From: an uncultured Bacteroidales bacterium
Lineage (GTDB): Bacteria; Bacteroidota; Bacteroidia; Bacteroidales; ML635J-15
Reading direction: 5' to 3'
Length of the DNA: 64,000 bases
NCBI GenBank assembly: GCA_905234755.1
Contig: CAJOIT010000003.1
Coordinates: 1,037,140-1,101,139, forward strand
This document shows, one piece after another, positions 36,153 to 44,390 of the stretch. The notes under the pieces were generated by a model. The model made no database searches. It saw nothing but the letters and a program-made list of their open reading frames with translations, and was not told where the DNA came from. The translations under genes and the position numbers were made by a program. Numbering within the stretch: position 1 is the stretch's first letter; each line of letters begins with the position of its first letter.

Positions 36153-36160
36153 TATCTTTG
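36153..36160 (+). promoter_or_regulatory. -7 box for the coiled-coil gene and zapA
   Basis: TATCTTTG matches TAnnTTTG exactly, 22 nt before the ATG at 36183. It shows that the longer reading frame from 36147 cannot be the real one. Confidence 0.6.
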
Positions 36161-36182
36161 CAAATTGAAAAATTTGGTCGAA

Positions 36183-36482
36183 ATGGAAGATATAGAACAT
36201 AAGGCACAACTTGAAAAAATAAGTTCCAATGTGGACAAAATTGTGTCTTACTGCAATTCTCTCATTGAAACAAACGCCAGATTGACAAAAGAGATAGAAA
36301 ACTTGAATATTGAACTTAACATAAAGAAAGAAAATTTAATAAAAATAGAAAAAAGATACAATGACCTGAAGCTGGCACAAGCCTTTAGCAGTCCATCACT
36401 GGAAGGCAACAAGGAAGCCAAGCAGAAGATCAACAAAATAATACGGGAAATAGAAAGCTGCATTACTCTTTTAAAAAAGTAG
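36183..36482 (+). CDS. Small coiled-coil protein upstream of zapA
   Basis: A 99-residue, charged, almost wholly helical protein with a coiled coil from about residue 5 to 60 (EHKAQLEKISSNVDKIVSY, IETNARLTKEIENLNIEL). It has no signal peptide or membrane segment. I cannot assign a family name. The start at 36183 follows a -7 box by 22 nt. It sits 10 nt upstream of the zapA-like gene, so the two are cotranscribed. A role with ZapA in the divisome is suggested only by position; small coiled-coil partners of ZapA such as ZapB are known in other bacteria, but no homology can be claimed. Confidence 0.8.
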   Translation: MEDIEHKAQLEKISSNVDKIVSYCNSLIETNARLTKEIENLNIELNIKKENLIKIEKRYNDLKLAQAFSSPSLEGNKEAKQKINKIIREIESCITLLKK

Positions 36483-36492
36483 TTAGAATACA

Positions 36493-36843
36493 ATGGAATA
36501 CAACGAGAACTTAACGATAATGACCATAAACCTGAACATAGATGGCAGGAACTATAAACTTAGCATTCCTAGGGGTGACGAAAGAAAAGAAATGCTATTG
36601 AGGCAATCAGCCGAAGTCATGAATTCGTTAATTGAACATAAAAGGAAAAATTCCGAGGGAATCCTTACAGATGACCGCGACATCGTTGTATTGGCACTAT
36701 TGAACTTTGTATATAAGACTTTAAGCAACGAAATCAACACCTCCAAGAAAAACGAAGAAATGGAGAACTCTATAATAGAGCTGAAAAACTTGAATTTTAA
36801 GCTGGAAGAAATTATCGAATCATTCAACAAACTTAAAGAGTAA
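36493..36843 (+). CDS. zapA: Cell division protein ZapA-like
   Basis: A 116-residue protein with the ZapA layout: a small N-terminal domain (TINLNIDGRNYKLSIPRGDE, residues 10-30) joined to a long helix and coiled coil (about 35-116) that mediates dimer and tetramer formation. It contains the family-like stretch LRQSAEVMNSLIEHKRK and a DRDIVVLALLNFVYKT helix. ZapA crosslinks FtsZ filaments at the division site. The first ATG (36493) is taken; a second at 36520 would begin MTINLNIDG and is possible. It lies between the coiled-coil gene and a candidate 6S RNA followed by rny; linkage of zapA and 6S RNA is known in other phyla. Confidence 0.8.
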   Translation: MEYNENLTIMTINLNIDGRNYKLSIPRGDERKEMLLRQSAEVMNSLIEHKRKNSEGILTDDRDIVVLALLNFVYKTLSNEINTSKKNEEMENSIIELKNLNFKLEEIIESFNKLKE

Positions 36844-36878
36844 ACGTTCTTTTAAATATATTCGTGGTTTTAAATATT

Positions 36879-37076
36879 GCCCGTATAAGTCTTTAAGAGG
36901 CTGAAAAACTTAACAAATTAAACACAATTGGAGCAACTCTCTGATTATGTACGACAGGCCTTATGGCTCTTCGGAGCCAGTTGCTTTGCAACCGTTGGAA
37001 GCCGGAAATAGTTTGGAGGCTCCGCCCATTCATATCTAGGGGTTTTTTCACGGTTAAAGACTTTGCGGGTTTTTTG
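36879..37076 (+). ncRNA. ssrS: Candidate 6S RNA between zapA and rny
   Basis: About 196 nt are bounded by a closing stem. CCCG (36880-36883) and AAGTCTTTAA (36887-36896) pair with TTAAAGACTT (37054-37063) and CGGG (37066-37069). The 3' arm runs directly into six T, a built-in terminator. Inside are a strong UUCG-capped hairpin (GGCTC-TTCG-GAGCC, about 36967-36980), a GTTGC-TTT-GCAAC hairpin and a possible GGAGC/GCTCC pairing, leaving long unpaired flanks. A terminal stem, large internal bubble, length near 200 nt and a position beside zapA all fit 6S RNA, the regulator that mimics an open promoter and binds RNA polymerase. No sequence match could be run, so a different structured RNA is possible. 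Confidence 0.6.
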
Positions 37077-37097
37077 TTTTATTTTAAATATATATAT

Positions 37098-38642
37098 ATG
37101 AGCACATTAACTATTGGAATCATCATCGGAGTCGTAGCATTTGCAGTCGGCACAGCACTATCATTTTTCCTTTGGGATCACATTCTTGTGAAGAAAAAGA
37201 ACAAGATTGTCAGCGAAGCAAAGACAGAAGCTGAAGTCATAAAGAAGGAAAAGGAACTCGCCGCAAAGGAAAAATTCCTGCAACTGAAAGCCGAAAACGA
37301 CAAGAACTTCAACGAAAAGAACCAGAAAATTGCCGCTGCCGAAAACAGAATCAAGCAGAAGGAAGCCAGCATAACTGCCAAAATGGAAGAAATGCAACGC
37401 GCAAAGAAGGAAACAGATACCCTCCGCGAAAACCTGAACAAGCAGATTGAATTCGCAGAAAAAAAGGCTGAAGAACTCGACAAGACACACAAGGCACAGG
37501 TAGAAAAACTTGAAAGCCTTTCAGGAATATCATCAGAACAGGCTAAGAAGGAACTCATAGAATCGATGCAGGAAAACGCTAAAGCTGAAGCGATTACACT
37601 CATAAACGACATAATTGACGAAGCCAAGATGACCGCTAACAAGGAAGCAAAACGCATCATCCTCGAAACCATACAGCGTGTCGCAACCGAAACAGCCATC
37701 GAAAATGCCGTTACCGTATTCCACATTGAAAGCGACGAACTTAAAGGCCGTATCATTGGTCGTGAAGGTCGTAACATCAGGGCTTTGGAAGCTGCTACTG
37801 GCGTTGAAATCGTTGTTGACGACACTCCAGAAGCAATACTTCTTTCTGCATTTGACCCTGTAAGACGCGAAATTGCAAGACTTTCTCTGCATCAACTCGT
37901 TACCGACGGTAGAATCCACCCGGCACGTATCGAGGAAGTTGTAAACAAGACCACCAAGCAGATTGAAGAAGAAATCATCGAGGTTGGTAAGCGCACATCG
38001 ATTGACCTTGGCGTACACAACTTGCACCCAGAACTTATCCGCCTCATCGGTAAGATGAAATACCGCTCGTCATACGGACAGAACCTGCTGCAGCACTCAC
38101 GCGAAGTTGCTAACCTCTGCGCAATTATGGCAGCAGAACTCGGATTAAACACCAAACTTGCAAAACGCGCAGGTCTGCTTCACGATATTGGCAAGGTTTC
38201 GGACGAAGAACCAGAACTTCCACACGCAATATACGGCATGAAGCTGGCTGAAAAGTACAAGGAAAAACCAGAGGTTTGCAATGCAATCGGTGCTCACCAC
38301 GATGAAACCGAAATGACAAGCCTCATCGCTCCGATAGTACAGATATGCGATGCTATTTCGGGTGCTCGCCCAGGTGCTCGCCGCGAAATTGTAGAATCAT
38401 ACATCAAGCGTCTGAAAGACCTCGAAAACCTCGCCCTCTCCTACCCGAGCGTTGTCAAGACTTACGCAATTCAGGCAGGTCGTGAACTTAGGGTTATCGT
38501 TGGTAGTGAAAAGATTACAGATGCAGAATCAGAACAACTCAGCCTCGAAATTGCAAGGCGCGTTCAGGACGAAATGACATATCCGGGACAAGTTAAGATT
38601 ACTGTCATCAGGGAAACAAGGTCGGTAAACTATGCAAAGTAA
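37098..38642 (+). CDS. rny: Ribonuclease Y
   Basis: A 514-residue membrane-anchored endoribonuclease that starts mRNA decay. The ATG at 37098 gives [20 protein letters not shown], the usual single N-terminal membrane helix. The longer reading frame from 36963 runs through the candidate 6S RNA and is rejected. A long coiled coil spans about 30-190 ([20 protein letters not shown]). The KH domain includes [19 protein letters not shown] (about 218-236), and the HD phosphodiesterase domain has His-Asp in LLHDIGKV. Length and order match the family. Its stop overlaps the start of the downstream epimerase gene by 11 nt, implying coupling. Confidence 0.95.
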   Translation: MSTLTIGIIIGVVAFAVGTALSFFLWDHILVKKKNKIVSEAKTEAEVIKKEKELAAKEKFLQLKAENDKNFNEKNQKIAAAENRIKQKEASITAKMEEMQRAKKETDTLRENLNKQIEFAEKKAEELDKTHKAQVEKLESLSGISSEQAKKELIESMQENAKAEAITLINDIIDEAKMTANKEAKRIILETIQRVATETAIENAVTVFHIESDELKGRIIGREGRNIRALEAATGVEIVVDDTPEAILLSAFDPVRREIARLSLHQLVTDGRIHPARIEEVVNKTTKQIEEEIIEVGKRTSIDLGVHNLHPELIRLIGKMKYRSSYGQNLLQHSREVANLCAIMAAELGLNTKLAKRAGLLHDIGKVSDEEPELPHAIYGMKLAEKYKEKPEVCNAIGAHHDETEMTSLIAPIVQICDAISGARPGARREIVESYIKRLKDLENLALSYPSVVKTYAIQAGRELRVIVGSEKITDAESEQLSLEIARRVQDEMTYPGQVKITVIRETRSVNYAK

Positions 38643-39624
38643 AGGTATTCTACACGATTCAAAGGTTCTGGTAACCGGCGGTGCCGGATTTATCGGTTCC
38701 AACATTGTTGAGCGTCTGCTGGCACAAAACAACACCATCGTATGCCTCGACAATTTCTCGACTGGCAAGCGCGAAAACGTTGAACCATTCATGGGCAACA
38801 GCAACTTTACGCTCATCGAAGGAGACATCCGCGACCTCGAAACCTGCCGCAAAGCTTGCGAAGGAATCGAAATCGTACTTCACGAAGCTGCTCTTGGCTC
38901 AGTTCCACGCAGCATAAACGACCCGATAACGACCAACGCAGTTAACATCGGCGGATTCCTCAACATGATTGTAGCAGCACGCGATGCCAAGGTAAAACGC
39001 TTCGTATATGCTGCAAGCTCATCAACTTACGGAGATTCAAAAACATTGCCCAAAGTTGAGGAAAACATTGGCAAACCGCTGTCGCCATACGCAATAACAA
39101 AGTATGTAGACGAACTATATGCAACAATTTTCGGCAAACTTTACGGCATGAGCACTATTGGGCTGAGATATTTCAATGTGTTCGGTAAAAGACAAGACCC
39201 CGAAAGTGCATATGCTGCAGTTTTCCCGAAGTTCATTAAGGCGCTCATAAACCACAAGTCGCCAGTTATATATGGCGATGGCGAACAGTCGAGAGATTTC
39301 ACATACATTGACAATGTAATCCAAGCAAACGAATTGGCTGCAACAACGACAAATCCAGAAGCCGAAAATACTGTTTTCAATGTTGCATTCGGAGAAAGCA
39401 ATTCGCTCAACGACCTTACTGCCGAAATCGTAGAAAGCTTGTCGGCATTTGACCCTGAAATTGCAAATGTCAAGATAGAGCATGGTGCAGTAAGACTTGG
39501 CGACATCCGCGATTCGCTTGCATCAATCGAGAAAGCGAAACGGATTTTGGGCTACAATCCACAATTCGATGTCCACGAAGGACTGAAACATGCAATAAAA
39601 TGGTATTACGAATACTTGAAATAA
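38632..39624 (+). CDS. NAD-dependent UDP-sugar 4-epimerase, WbpP/Gne-like extended SDR
   Basis: A 330-residue Rossmann-fold enzyme. It has the NAD-binding [11 protein letters not shown] (14-24), the catalytic SSSTYGD (129-135) and Tyr153-xxx-Lys157 in SPYAITKY, and [10 protein letters not shown] and [19 protein letters not shown], in part as RYFNVFG and PESAYAAV, which resemble WbpP-type UDP-GlcNAc 4-epimerases. The reaction would be UDP-GlcNAc to UDP-GalNAc, or of the 6-carboxy forms, for surface polysaccharide. UDP-glucose 4-epimerase activity is the alternative. It starts inside the 3' end of rny and is followed directly by a strong bidirectional terminator. Confidence 0.88.
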   Translation: MQSKGILHDSKVLVTGGAGFIGSNIVERLLAQNNTIVCLDNFSTGKRENVEPFMGNSNFTLIEGDIRDLETCRKACEGIEIVLHEAALGSVPRSINDPITTNAVNIGGFLNMIVAARDAKVKRFVYAASSSTYGDSKTLPKVEENIGKPLSPYAITKYVDELYATIFGKLYGMSTIGLRYFNVFGKRQDPESAYAAVFPKFIKALINHKSPVIYGDGEQSRDFTYIDNVIQANELAATTTNPEAENTVFNVAFGESNSLNDLTAEIVESLSAFDPEIANVKIEHGAVRLGDIRDSLASIEKAKRILGYNPQFDVHEGLKHAIKWYYEYLK

Positions 39625-39652
39625 AAAAAGCCCCGAATTTCGGGGCTTTTTT
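39624..39652. terminator. Bidirectional terminator between the epimerase gene and hsdM
   Basis: AAAAAAGCCCCG and CGGGGCTTTTTT form a 12-bp stem with loop AATTT. Runs of A on one side and T on the other make it work in both directions, closing the convergent epimerase and hsdM transcripts. Confidence 0.93.
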
Positions 39653-39663
39653 GTTGAACATAT

Positions 39664-41175
39664 TTATTTTCCCATATCCTCCATTATATTCCTAAAACAT
39701 TTCAAACTGCTTTCGATATTGTCAATTATTTCTGCAGCAATTTCATCTGGTTCGGGCAGATTGTCAAGGTCGGTAAGGCTCTTGTCCTTTATCCAGAAGA
39801 TGTCGAGATTGGTCTTGTCACGGGCAATTATCTCGTCGTAGGTGAACTTGCGCCAACGACCTTCGGGATTGTCCTCGCTCCAAGTCTCGGTGCGCAGATG
39901 ACGGTTGTCGGGATTATAGCACTTTATGAAATCGGATAAATCCTCGAATGTCAGCGGTGACTTCTTCAGCGTATGGTGGATATTGGTACGATAGTCGTAA
40001 ATCCAGATGTCCTTGGTTTGCACATCCTTGCTTGCCGGATGATTGTCGAAAAACAGCACATTTGCCTTCACACCATTGGCATAGAATATTCCTGTAGGCA
40101 AGCGCAAGATGGTATGCAACTCGGTGGTTTTCATCAGCTGCTTGCGGATTTCCTCGCCAGCACCTCCTTCAAACAACACATTGTCGGGCAATACGACTGC
40201 CGCCTGACCGTTGATTTTCAGCAATGTCTTGATGTGCTGAAGGAAATTCAACTGCTTGTTGGATGTCGTCTCCCAGAAGTCCTGGCGGTTGTAGCTTAAA
40301 TCTTCCTTCTCCACCTCGCCGTCCTCGTTGGTAATGGTAATGCTGCTCTTCTTGCCGAATGGCGGATTTGTGAGCACATAGTCGTAGCGGTTGCCACTGT
40401 CGGACACCAGCGCATCGTTGGGCGAAATGAAATCCTCGCTGTCGAGTTCGCCTATGTTGTGCAGATAGAGGTTCATCAGGCAGAGGCGGCGCGTATTGGC
40501 CACAATCTCGTTGCCGAAGAAGGTCTTTTTCTTCAGGAACTGCTTCTGGTCTTTGTTGAGCGACTGAGCGGCAATATAGTCGTAGGCGGCAAGGAAGAAA
40601 CCACCAGTTCCGCAGGCTGGGTCGATTATGGTCTTTTCGGGCTTGGGTCGCACACAGGCAACCATGGCACGTATCAAGGCACGGGGCGTAAAGTACTGAC
40701 CAGCACCGCTCTTTGTATCTTCGGCGTTCTTCTCCAACAGACCTTCGTAAATCTTGCCTTTTACATCGGAACCCATCAGCGACCAGTTTTCGCGGTTTAT
40801 CATCTCAATGACACGCAGCAACTTGGCGGGGTCTTGAATCTTGTTCTGGCTCTTGGTGTATATCTGCCCCAGCATTCCCTTTTCGGTGGCAAGGCTGCGA
40901 AGCATCTGCACATAGTATGCTTCAAGTTCGGCGCCGCGCTTGCTTGTCAGCGTTTCCCAGTCGCACATTTCACCGTCTGCAATTTCCTTTCCTTCGGCAT
41001 CCTTCAGGTGCGGAAACCTCAGTCCCTTGTTGTAAGGCGGCTTGTTCATCTCGTCCGCCATCTTCAGGAAGAGCAGATAGGTAATTTGCTCAAGATAGTC
41101 GCCGTAGCTAACGCCATCATCGCGAAGCACATTGGCCATGTTCCAAATCTTTGATATGATTGCTGATTCTGTCAT
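39664..41175 (-). CDS. hsdM: Type I restriction-modification methyltransferase subunit
   Basis: A 503-residue N6-adenine methyltransferase subunit of a type I system. The N-terminal helical HsdM domain (about 5-140) is followed by the SAM-binding motif DPACGTGGF (185-193) and the catalytic NPPF (270-273). A C-terminal coiled tail follows. HsdM2-HsdS methylates the target; with HsdR it restricts. The ATG at 41175 overlaps the stop of the RAYT pseudogene (ATGA), so hsdM is split from hsdS by a transposase gene. It is the last gene of the operon and ends at the terminator at 39624. GC content is clearly higher than in the inserted genes at 43112-44978. Confidence 0.95.
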   Translation of the reverse strand: MTESAIISKIWNMANVLRDDGVSYGDYLEQITYLLFLKMADEMNKPPYNKGLRFPHLKDAEGKEIADGEMCDWETLTSKRGAELEAYYVQMLRSLATEKGMLGQIYTKSQNKIQDPAKLLRVIEMINRENWSLMGSDVKGKIYEGLLEKNAEDTKSGAGQYFTPRALIRAMVACVRPKPEKTIIDPACGTGGFFLAAYDYIAAQSLNKDQKQFLKKKTFFGNEIVANTRRLCLMNLYLHNIGELDSEDFISPNDALVSDSGNRYDYVLTNPPFGKKSSITITNEDGEVEKEDLSYNRQDFWETTSNKQLNFLQHIKTLLKINGQAAVVLPDNVLFEGGAGEEIRKQLMKTTELHTILRLPTGIFYANGVKANVLFFDNHPASKDVQTKDIWIYDYRTNIHHTLKKSPLTFEDLSDFIKCYNPDNRHLRTETWSEDNPEGRWRKFTYDEIIARDKTNLDIFWIKDKSLTDLDNLPEPDEIAAEIIDNIESSLKCFRNIMEDMGK

Positions 41176-41742
41176 AATAGATAAAATTTATCCTCGTTCC
41201 AATTGCTAGGATTGTTTTGTATATAATTCTGTATTCTGTTCAATGCAATGCTGTCCCGAACAATATTGTCGTAGAACCTTGATTGCCAAGAAAATTCGTA
41301 ACCCAATCGGTGGGCGTGTTTTGAAACCGCCGATTTGTACGAACCGACAATGGACGACAATGTATGCGACCCCTGATGTTGAAATCGTTGTTGCCCAATG
41401 GTTTGTGGTGTTTCATTGGTTGCAACGGTAGGGACAACGCATGCGTTGTCCCTACCGTTGCAACCACCGGTTTATGAAAATTATACCGTGAATATGATTT
41501 GGCATAACCACAAACGCATCCAATTTTATGTCGTTGAAATGATTTTTCAATTCGTACCATAAAATATCCGCAATTACACCGACAGGCGATAAATTCATTT
41601 TTCCATCAACAATTTCCCCAAAATAATGATTTCTGTCCTGCGTACAAATGGTTACAAAATAGATTGCATTCCACCCATAATCCCATTTTTGCAACCGTGT
41701 TGATTCTGAACGGTATATGCCTTTGTATTTATTGTTGTCCAT
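41172..41742 (-). pseudogene. REP-associated tyrosine transposase (RAYT, Y1_Tnp), frameshifted
   Basis: Two frames together give one RAYT of about 190 residues. The 5' part (from ATG 41742, MDNNKYKGIYRSESTRLQ) contains YFVTICTQDRNHYFGEIV and the HUH motif in MPNHIHG, and stops at TAG inside the palindrome at 41417-41466. The 3' part is in another frame and carries LSSIVGSYKSAVSKH, WQSRFYDNIVRD and the catalytic-Tyr region RIQNYIQNNPSNW, ending DKFYLL. A single-base change near 41460-41470 would rejoin them. RAYTs are IS200/IS605-like HUH enzymes that act on REP palindromes. It lies between hsdS and hsdM; its last codon overlaps the hsdM start. Its promoter is intact. A sequencing error or programmed shift is the alternative to decay. 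Confidence 0.85.
41417..41466. repeat. 50-bp perfect palindrome inside the RAYT gene
   Basis: A perfect inverted repeat with 25-nt arms and no loop, centred between 41441 and 41442. The core GTAGGGACAACG with its inverse is of the REP type (GTAG at the foot of the stem). It is read through by the transposase frame (coding RDNACVVPT in the frame that leads to the C-terminal part). Confidence 0.92.
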
Positions 41743-41753
41743 TCCTTTTTTTG

Positions 41754-41783
41754 CAAAGATACTAAATTCTATAAGACAAACAA
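41754..41783 (-). promoter_or_regulatory. Promoter of the RAYT gene, probably also driving hsdM
   Basis: On the minus strand TTG (41781-41783), 19 nt, then TATCTTTG (41754-41761) is a perfect Bacteroidota promoter, 11 nt before the RAYT ATG. hsdM directly follows RAYT, so this promoter can express the methyltransferase independently of hsdR and hsdS. Confidence 0.75.
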
Positions 41784-41791
41784 CTGGCAAG

Positions 41792-41936
41792 CATAATTTA
41801 TAGGCTAAATAACCTATAAATACAATTTATCGGCTAAACAACCTATAAACATAATTTATCGGCTAAACAACCTATAAACATAATTTATAAGCCATACAAC
41901 TTATAAACACAATTTATAAGCCAACCAACTTATAAA
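41792..41936. repeat. Five 29-bp tandem repeats, each a hairpin, at the hsdS 3' end
   Basis: Exactly five units of 29 bp (145 bp) fill the space between the RAYT promoter and the hsdS stop codon, which abuts the array. Each unit has 8-nt arms around an 8-nt loop. Copy 1 pairs TTTATAGG with CCTATAAA; copies 4 and 5 pair TTTATAAG with CTTATAAA, a compensatory change; copies 2 and 3 have TTTATCGG with one mismatch. There are no spacers, so it is not a CRISPR. Confidence 0.92.
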
Positions 41937-43115
41937 TTACACCAGCTCCCCTTCAAAAGCCTTCTTGAGTATGCTTTGCCGCAATGCCTCCGACTGCTGC
42001 AGTGCCTTCTCTATGCTTGCCTCCACGACCTCCGCCTGCGACAGACGGCTCTCTATCTCCGCAACTATGCGCTGCTGCTCGGATAACTGAGGAAGTGGAA
42101 TTTCAACAGATTTTAAAGATTGACCTGTTAAATGTTTTATTGTTGTTCCTGTAAAATAATTTTCCAATACACCATTTTGCGCATATAAGACAAACAAAAA
42201 GTACACATATTTGTTTAATACATTGTTGTTTAGGCGAATCCTATGTAGTGCTTTTTGAATTTTCATATTTTGAATATCAGAATTCCATATAGCACATCTT
42301 CCAGGTTCACCTCCCTCACACATTATCAAGTCGCCATTTTGTATTCCATACCTATCTTGTTCTGATTCTTCAAATTTCATTTCTAACAAATCATCCAAAT
42401 CAAATTGTCCCCAACGAACATTCACATTCCTTAAATATGGCTGAAAAGTCCCTTTGTTTTTATTTTTGTCAAGCATTTTGCCTAGGCACATTTCCGCCAC
42501 TTCTCCCAATTTCACCATCTCCCATTTTCCCTCATCATTATTCAGCCAATGGTTCAGCACTGCCTGCCTGTATGTTTTTATCTGCTGCTGTGCGGTGCGC
42601 AGGTGCTGCACGGCCTTGTCGAGTTCGGCGAAAAGGGATTCTATGCGGGAGACGATAAGGCGCTGGGTTGGAAGGGGGGGAAGGGGAACAGGAAGGTTCT
42701 TTAGTATTGTCTGACTGATATTTGGTTGTGCTCCACCAGTTCCTTGCGCTATCAAATCGTTCCTTTTATGAAACAAATAATAACTCAAAAACTGCAAATC
42801 AATCTTTTCATTCGCAAAAATGCCACATACTGCCTGATTGGTCGCGGCAGGAACGCCCAAAAAACCTAATTTTCCGATAGTTGCACCATACAATGCTATC
42901 AGTAGCGTACCTTTGGGGAATACTTTTGCACTGGATTCTTTTACTGCCTGTTCGGTTATTTTCTCCTCTGTATCGTAAATTACACCCTTGCCCAATTCTC
43001 CCGATTTTACCCACGGAATAGAACCACCATAATATGCATCATTCTTTCGGTTAGGCGTTCCTCCGCTGGTGGTTTCACATATTTCGCCTAATTTATATAT
43101 TGGATATGGTGTCAT
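41937..43115 (-). CDS. hsdS: Type I restriction-modification specificity subunit
   Basis: A 392-residue specificity subunit with the classic two half-sites. TRD1 covers about 1-150 (YKLGEICETTSGGTP to NLPVPLPPLPTQ). A helical conserved region follows (about 150-190), then TRD2 about 198-345 (MVKLGEVAEMCLGKML to VEIPLPQLSEQQ) and a C-terminal helix (about 350-392, QRIVAEIESRLSQAEVVEAS). It fixes the bipartite DNA target for HsdM and HsdR. The conserved helical regions are GC-rich while both TRDs, most clearly 42120-42470, are AT-rich, a mosaic expected from TRD exchange. Its ATG overlaps the stop of the upstream nuclease-peptidase gene (ATGA), so the two are coupled. Its stop abuts the 29-bp repeats. 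Confidence 0.95.
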   Translation of the reverse strand: MTPYPIYKLGEICETTSGGTPNRKNDAYYGGSIPWVKSGELGKGVIYDTEEKITEQAVKESSAKVFPKGTLLIALYGATIGKLGFLGVPAATNQAVCGIFANEKIDLQFLSYYLFHKRNDLIAQGTGGAQPNISQTILKNLPVPLPPLPTQRLIVSRIESLFAELDKAVQHLRTAQQQIKTYRQAVLNHWLNNDEGKWEMVKLGEVAEMCLGKMLDKNKNKGTFQPYLRNVNVRWGQFDLDDLLEMKFEESEQDRYGIQNGDLIMCEGGEPGRCAIWNSDIQNMKIQKALHRIRLNNNVLNKYVYFLFVLYAQNGVLENYFTGTTIKHLTGQSLKSVEIPLPQLSEQQRIVAEIESRLSQAEVVEASIEKALQQSEALRQSILKKAFEGELV

Positions 43116-44356
43116 GTTCTATTAAAATGTTTATTTATTAAACTATTTATTTTATCAAATCCATCATCAATAATCAAACTCTCGTTCTGAAGCATTCGTA
43201 TTTTTATTACCTCTTTTGAAACGCAAAAATATCTTGATAATTCATCCAACACATACTTAGCCAACCTGCAATTAACCTGCTGTGTATCCCAATACAAGCG
43301 ACCTCTGTTGACTCTATTTCTCTCAAAAGAAATATCTATCTGTTGCATTAACAAATCTTCTGGCACTAAAAAATATGAAGCAAAAAGATTGGCTTGAAAT
43401 TCTAATCGTCTATCATTATTGTCAATAGTTAAATCTTCGATATTATTTATTCCATTATCACACAATATATCCTTATGAAGAATATAATGTCCTATTTCAT
43501 GTACCAGGGTAAAAATCCGCCTGTTTTGATTTTCTATTGCATCTGAGATAGTAATTACATTTTGCTTAAAATCTATTTTACCTAATATTTCTTTATTGTA
43601 TAGTGAATTAATTTTTTTCTCTTCTACATATACACCATAAATGTTCTTCAATAGTTCGACAACTTTTTGATATTCAACACCATATTTATTATACGGCTCG
43701 AATGTTTCTCTAATCTTTTTTGCTTCGATTTCGATATAGTCTTTGGTATAATATGGAACTGCAATGGATTTAATGCTATTTCGATCAATAATATGGCAAC
43801 TAATCAACATTTTCGCCAAATTATCGAATAGATTATACCCATCCATAGCATAAAATCCATAATCAACTTGATTTTCTCCAATCATTACATTGTAAACATA
43901 ATCTTGAAAAGCAAGTTGTGATGCACCGCTCCTATATTGAACAAAGTCCAAAGCATCATTCTTTAGAATACACAATGTAATTCCTGAATTTTTGGCAAAA
44001 ATAATTTCTGATTTTGTATAATTTGAAGATGTTACAAAAAAACCTTTATGGGCATGTATCTGCTGCATTTTATTTTTAAACTCTTCAATATCAGAGATGT
44101 TTACTGCGTGAGAATAGTTCTTGCATTCAACAATTGTCAATAGGGAATATTCTTTTGCATTATTAAAATATGTTTCAATAGATATATCAACTATTATATC
44201 ATCTTCCCTCTCCGATGAATAATATTTTTTATGCCTAAAAATTTTACTACACTTAGACGGATGGATAAAATTGTCAGAAATCAGAAGATTATTAATGACA
44301 TCAAATGATTTCTGTTCAAAATCGTTCCCCTTACTATATGAACTTAAACTTTTCAT
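43112..44356 (-). CDS. Fusion of Mrr-like PD-(D/E)xK nuclease domain and ImmA/IrrE metallopeptidase
   Basis: A 414-residue protein with two catalytic-looking halves. Residues about 8-140 resemble Mrr-type restriction endonucleases: Glu12 in DFEQKSFD, Asp57 in IIVDISIE, and Glu77-Cys-Lys79 in TIVECKNYSHAV, then GFFVTSSNYTKSEIIFAK. Residues about 170-414 are an ImmA/IrrE (COG2856) peptidase: HEIGH at 286-290, and a third ligand Glu319 in LEFQANLFASYFLVP. IrrE/ImmA enzymes cleave repressors in mobile elements and stress responses. The gene is 34 nt after the HEPN-like gene and its stop overlaps the hsdS start, so it is part of the type I RM operon. ATG 44356 is used instead of a TTG at 44362. 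Base composition is about 30 percent GC by eye, far below hsdM. No helix-turn-helix partner is adjacent. Function unknown; defence or control of restriction is inferred. Confidence 0.85.
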   Translation of the reverse strand: MKSLSSYSKGNDFEQKSFDVINNLLISDNFIHPSKCSKIFRHKKYYSSEREDDIIVDISIETYFNNAKEYSLLTIVECKNYSHAVNISDIEEFKNKMQQIHAHKGFFVTSSNYTKSEIIFAKNSGITLCILKNDALDFVQYRSGASQLAFQDYVYNVMIGENQVDYGFYAMDGYNLFDNLAKMLISCHIIDRNSIKSIAVPYYTKDYIEIEAKKIRETFEPYNKYGVEYQKVVELLKNIYGVYVEEKKINSLYNKEILGKIDFKQNVITISDAIENQNRRIFTLVHEIGHYILHKDILCDNGINNIEDLTIDNNDRRLEFQANLFASYFLVPEDLLMQQIDISFERNRVNRGRLYWDTQQVNCRLAKYVLDELSRYFCVSKEVIKIRMLQNESLIIDDGFDKINSLINKHFNRT

Positions 44357-44390
44357 TATCAATATCTAGACAAATATAGTACTGCAAATT

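Noticed and set aside
36963..37097. 45-residue N-terminal extension of RNase Y
   Set aside because: It translates the 3' half of the candidate 6S RNA and would place the membrane helix internally; RNase Y starts at MSTLTIG.
39973..41154. Open frames on the plus strand within hsdM
   Set aside because: They are antisense shadows of a clearly conserved gene, with high Leu/His content and no recognisable domain.
41240..41560. Open reading frame in the third frame across the RAYT gene
   Set aside because: It only arises because the palindrome and flanks lack stops in that frame; the residues show no RAYT or other family features.
41792..41936. CRISPR array
   Set aside because: The 29-bp units follow one another without spacers, and no cas gene is present.
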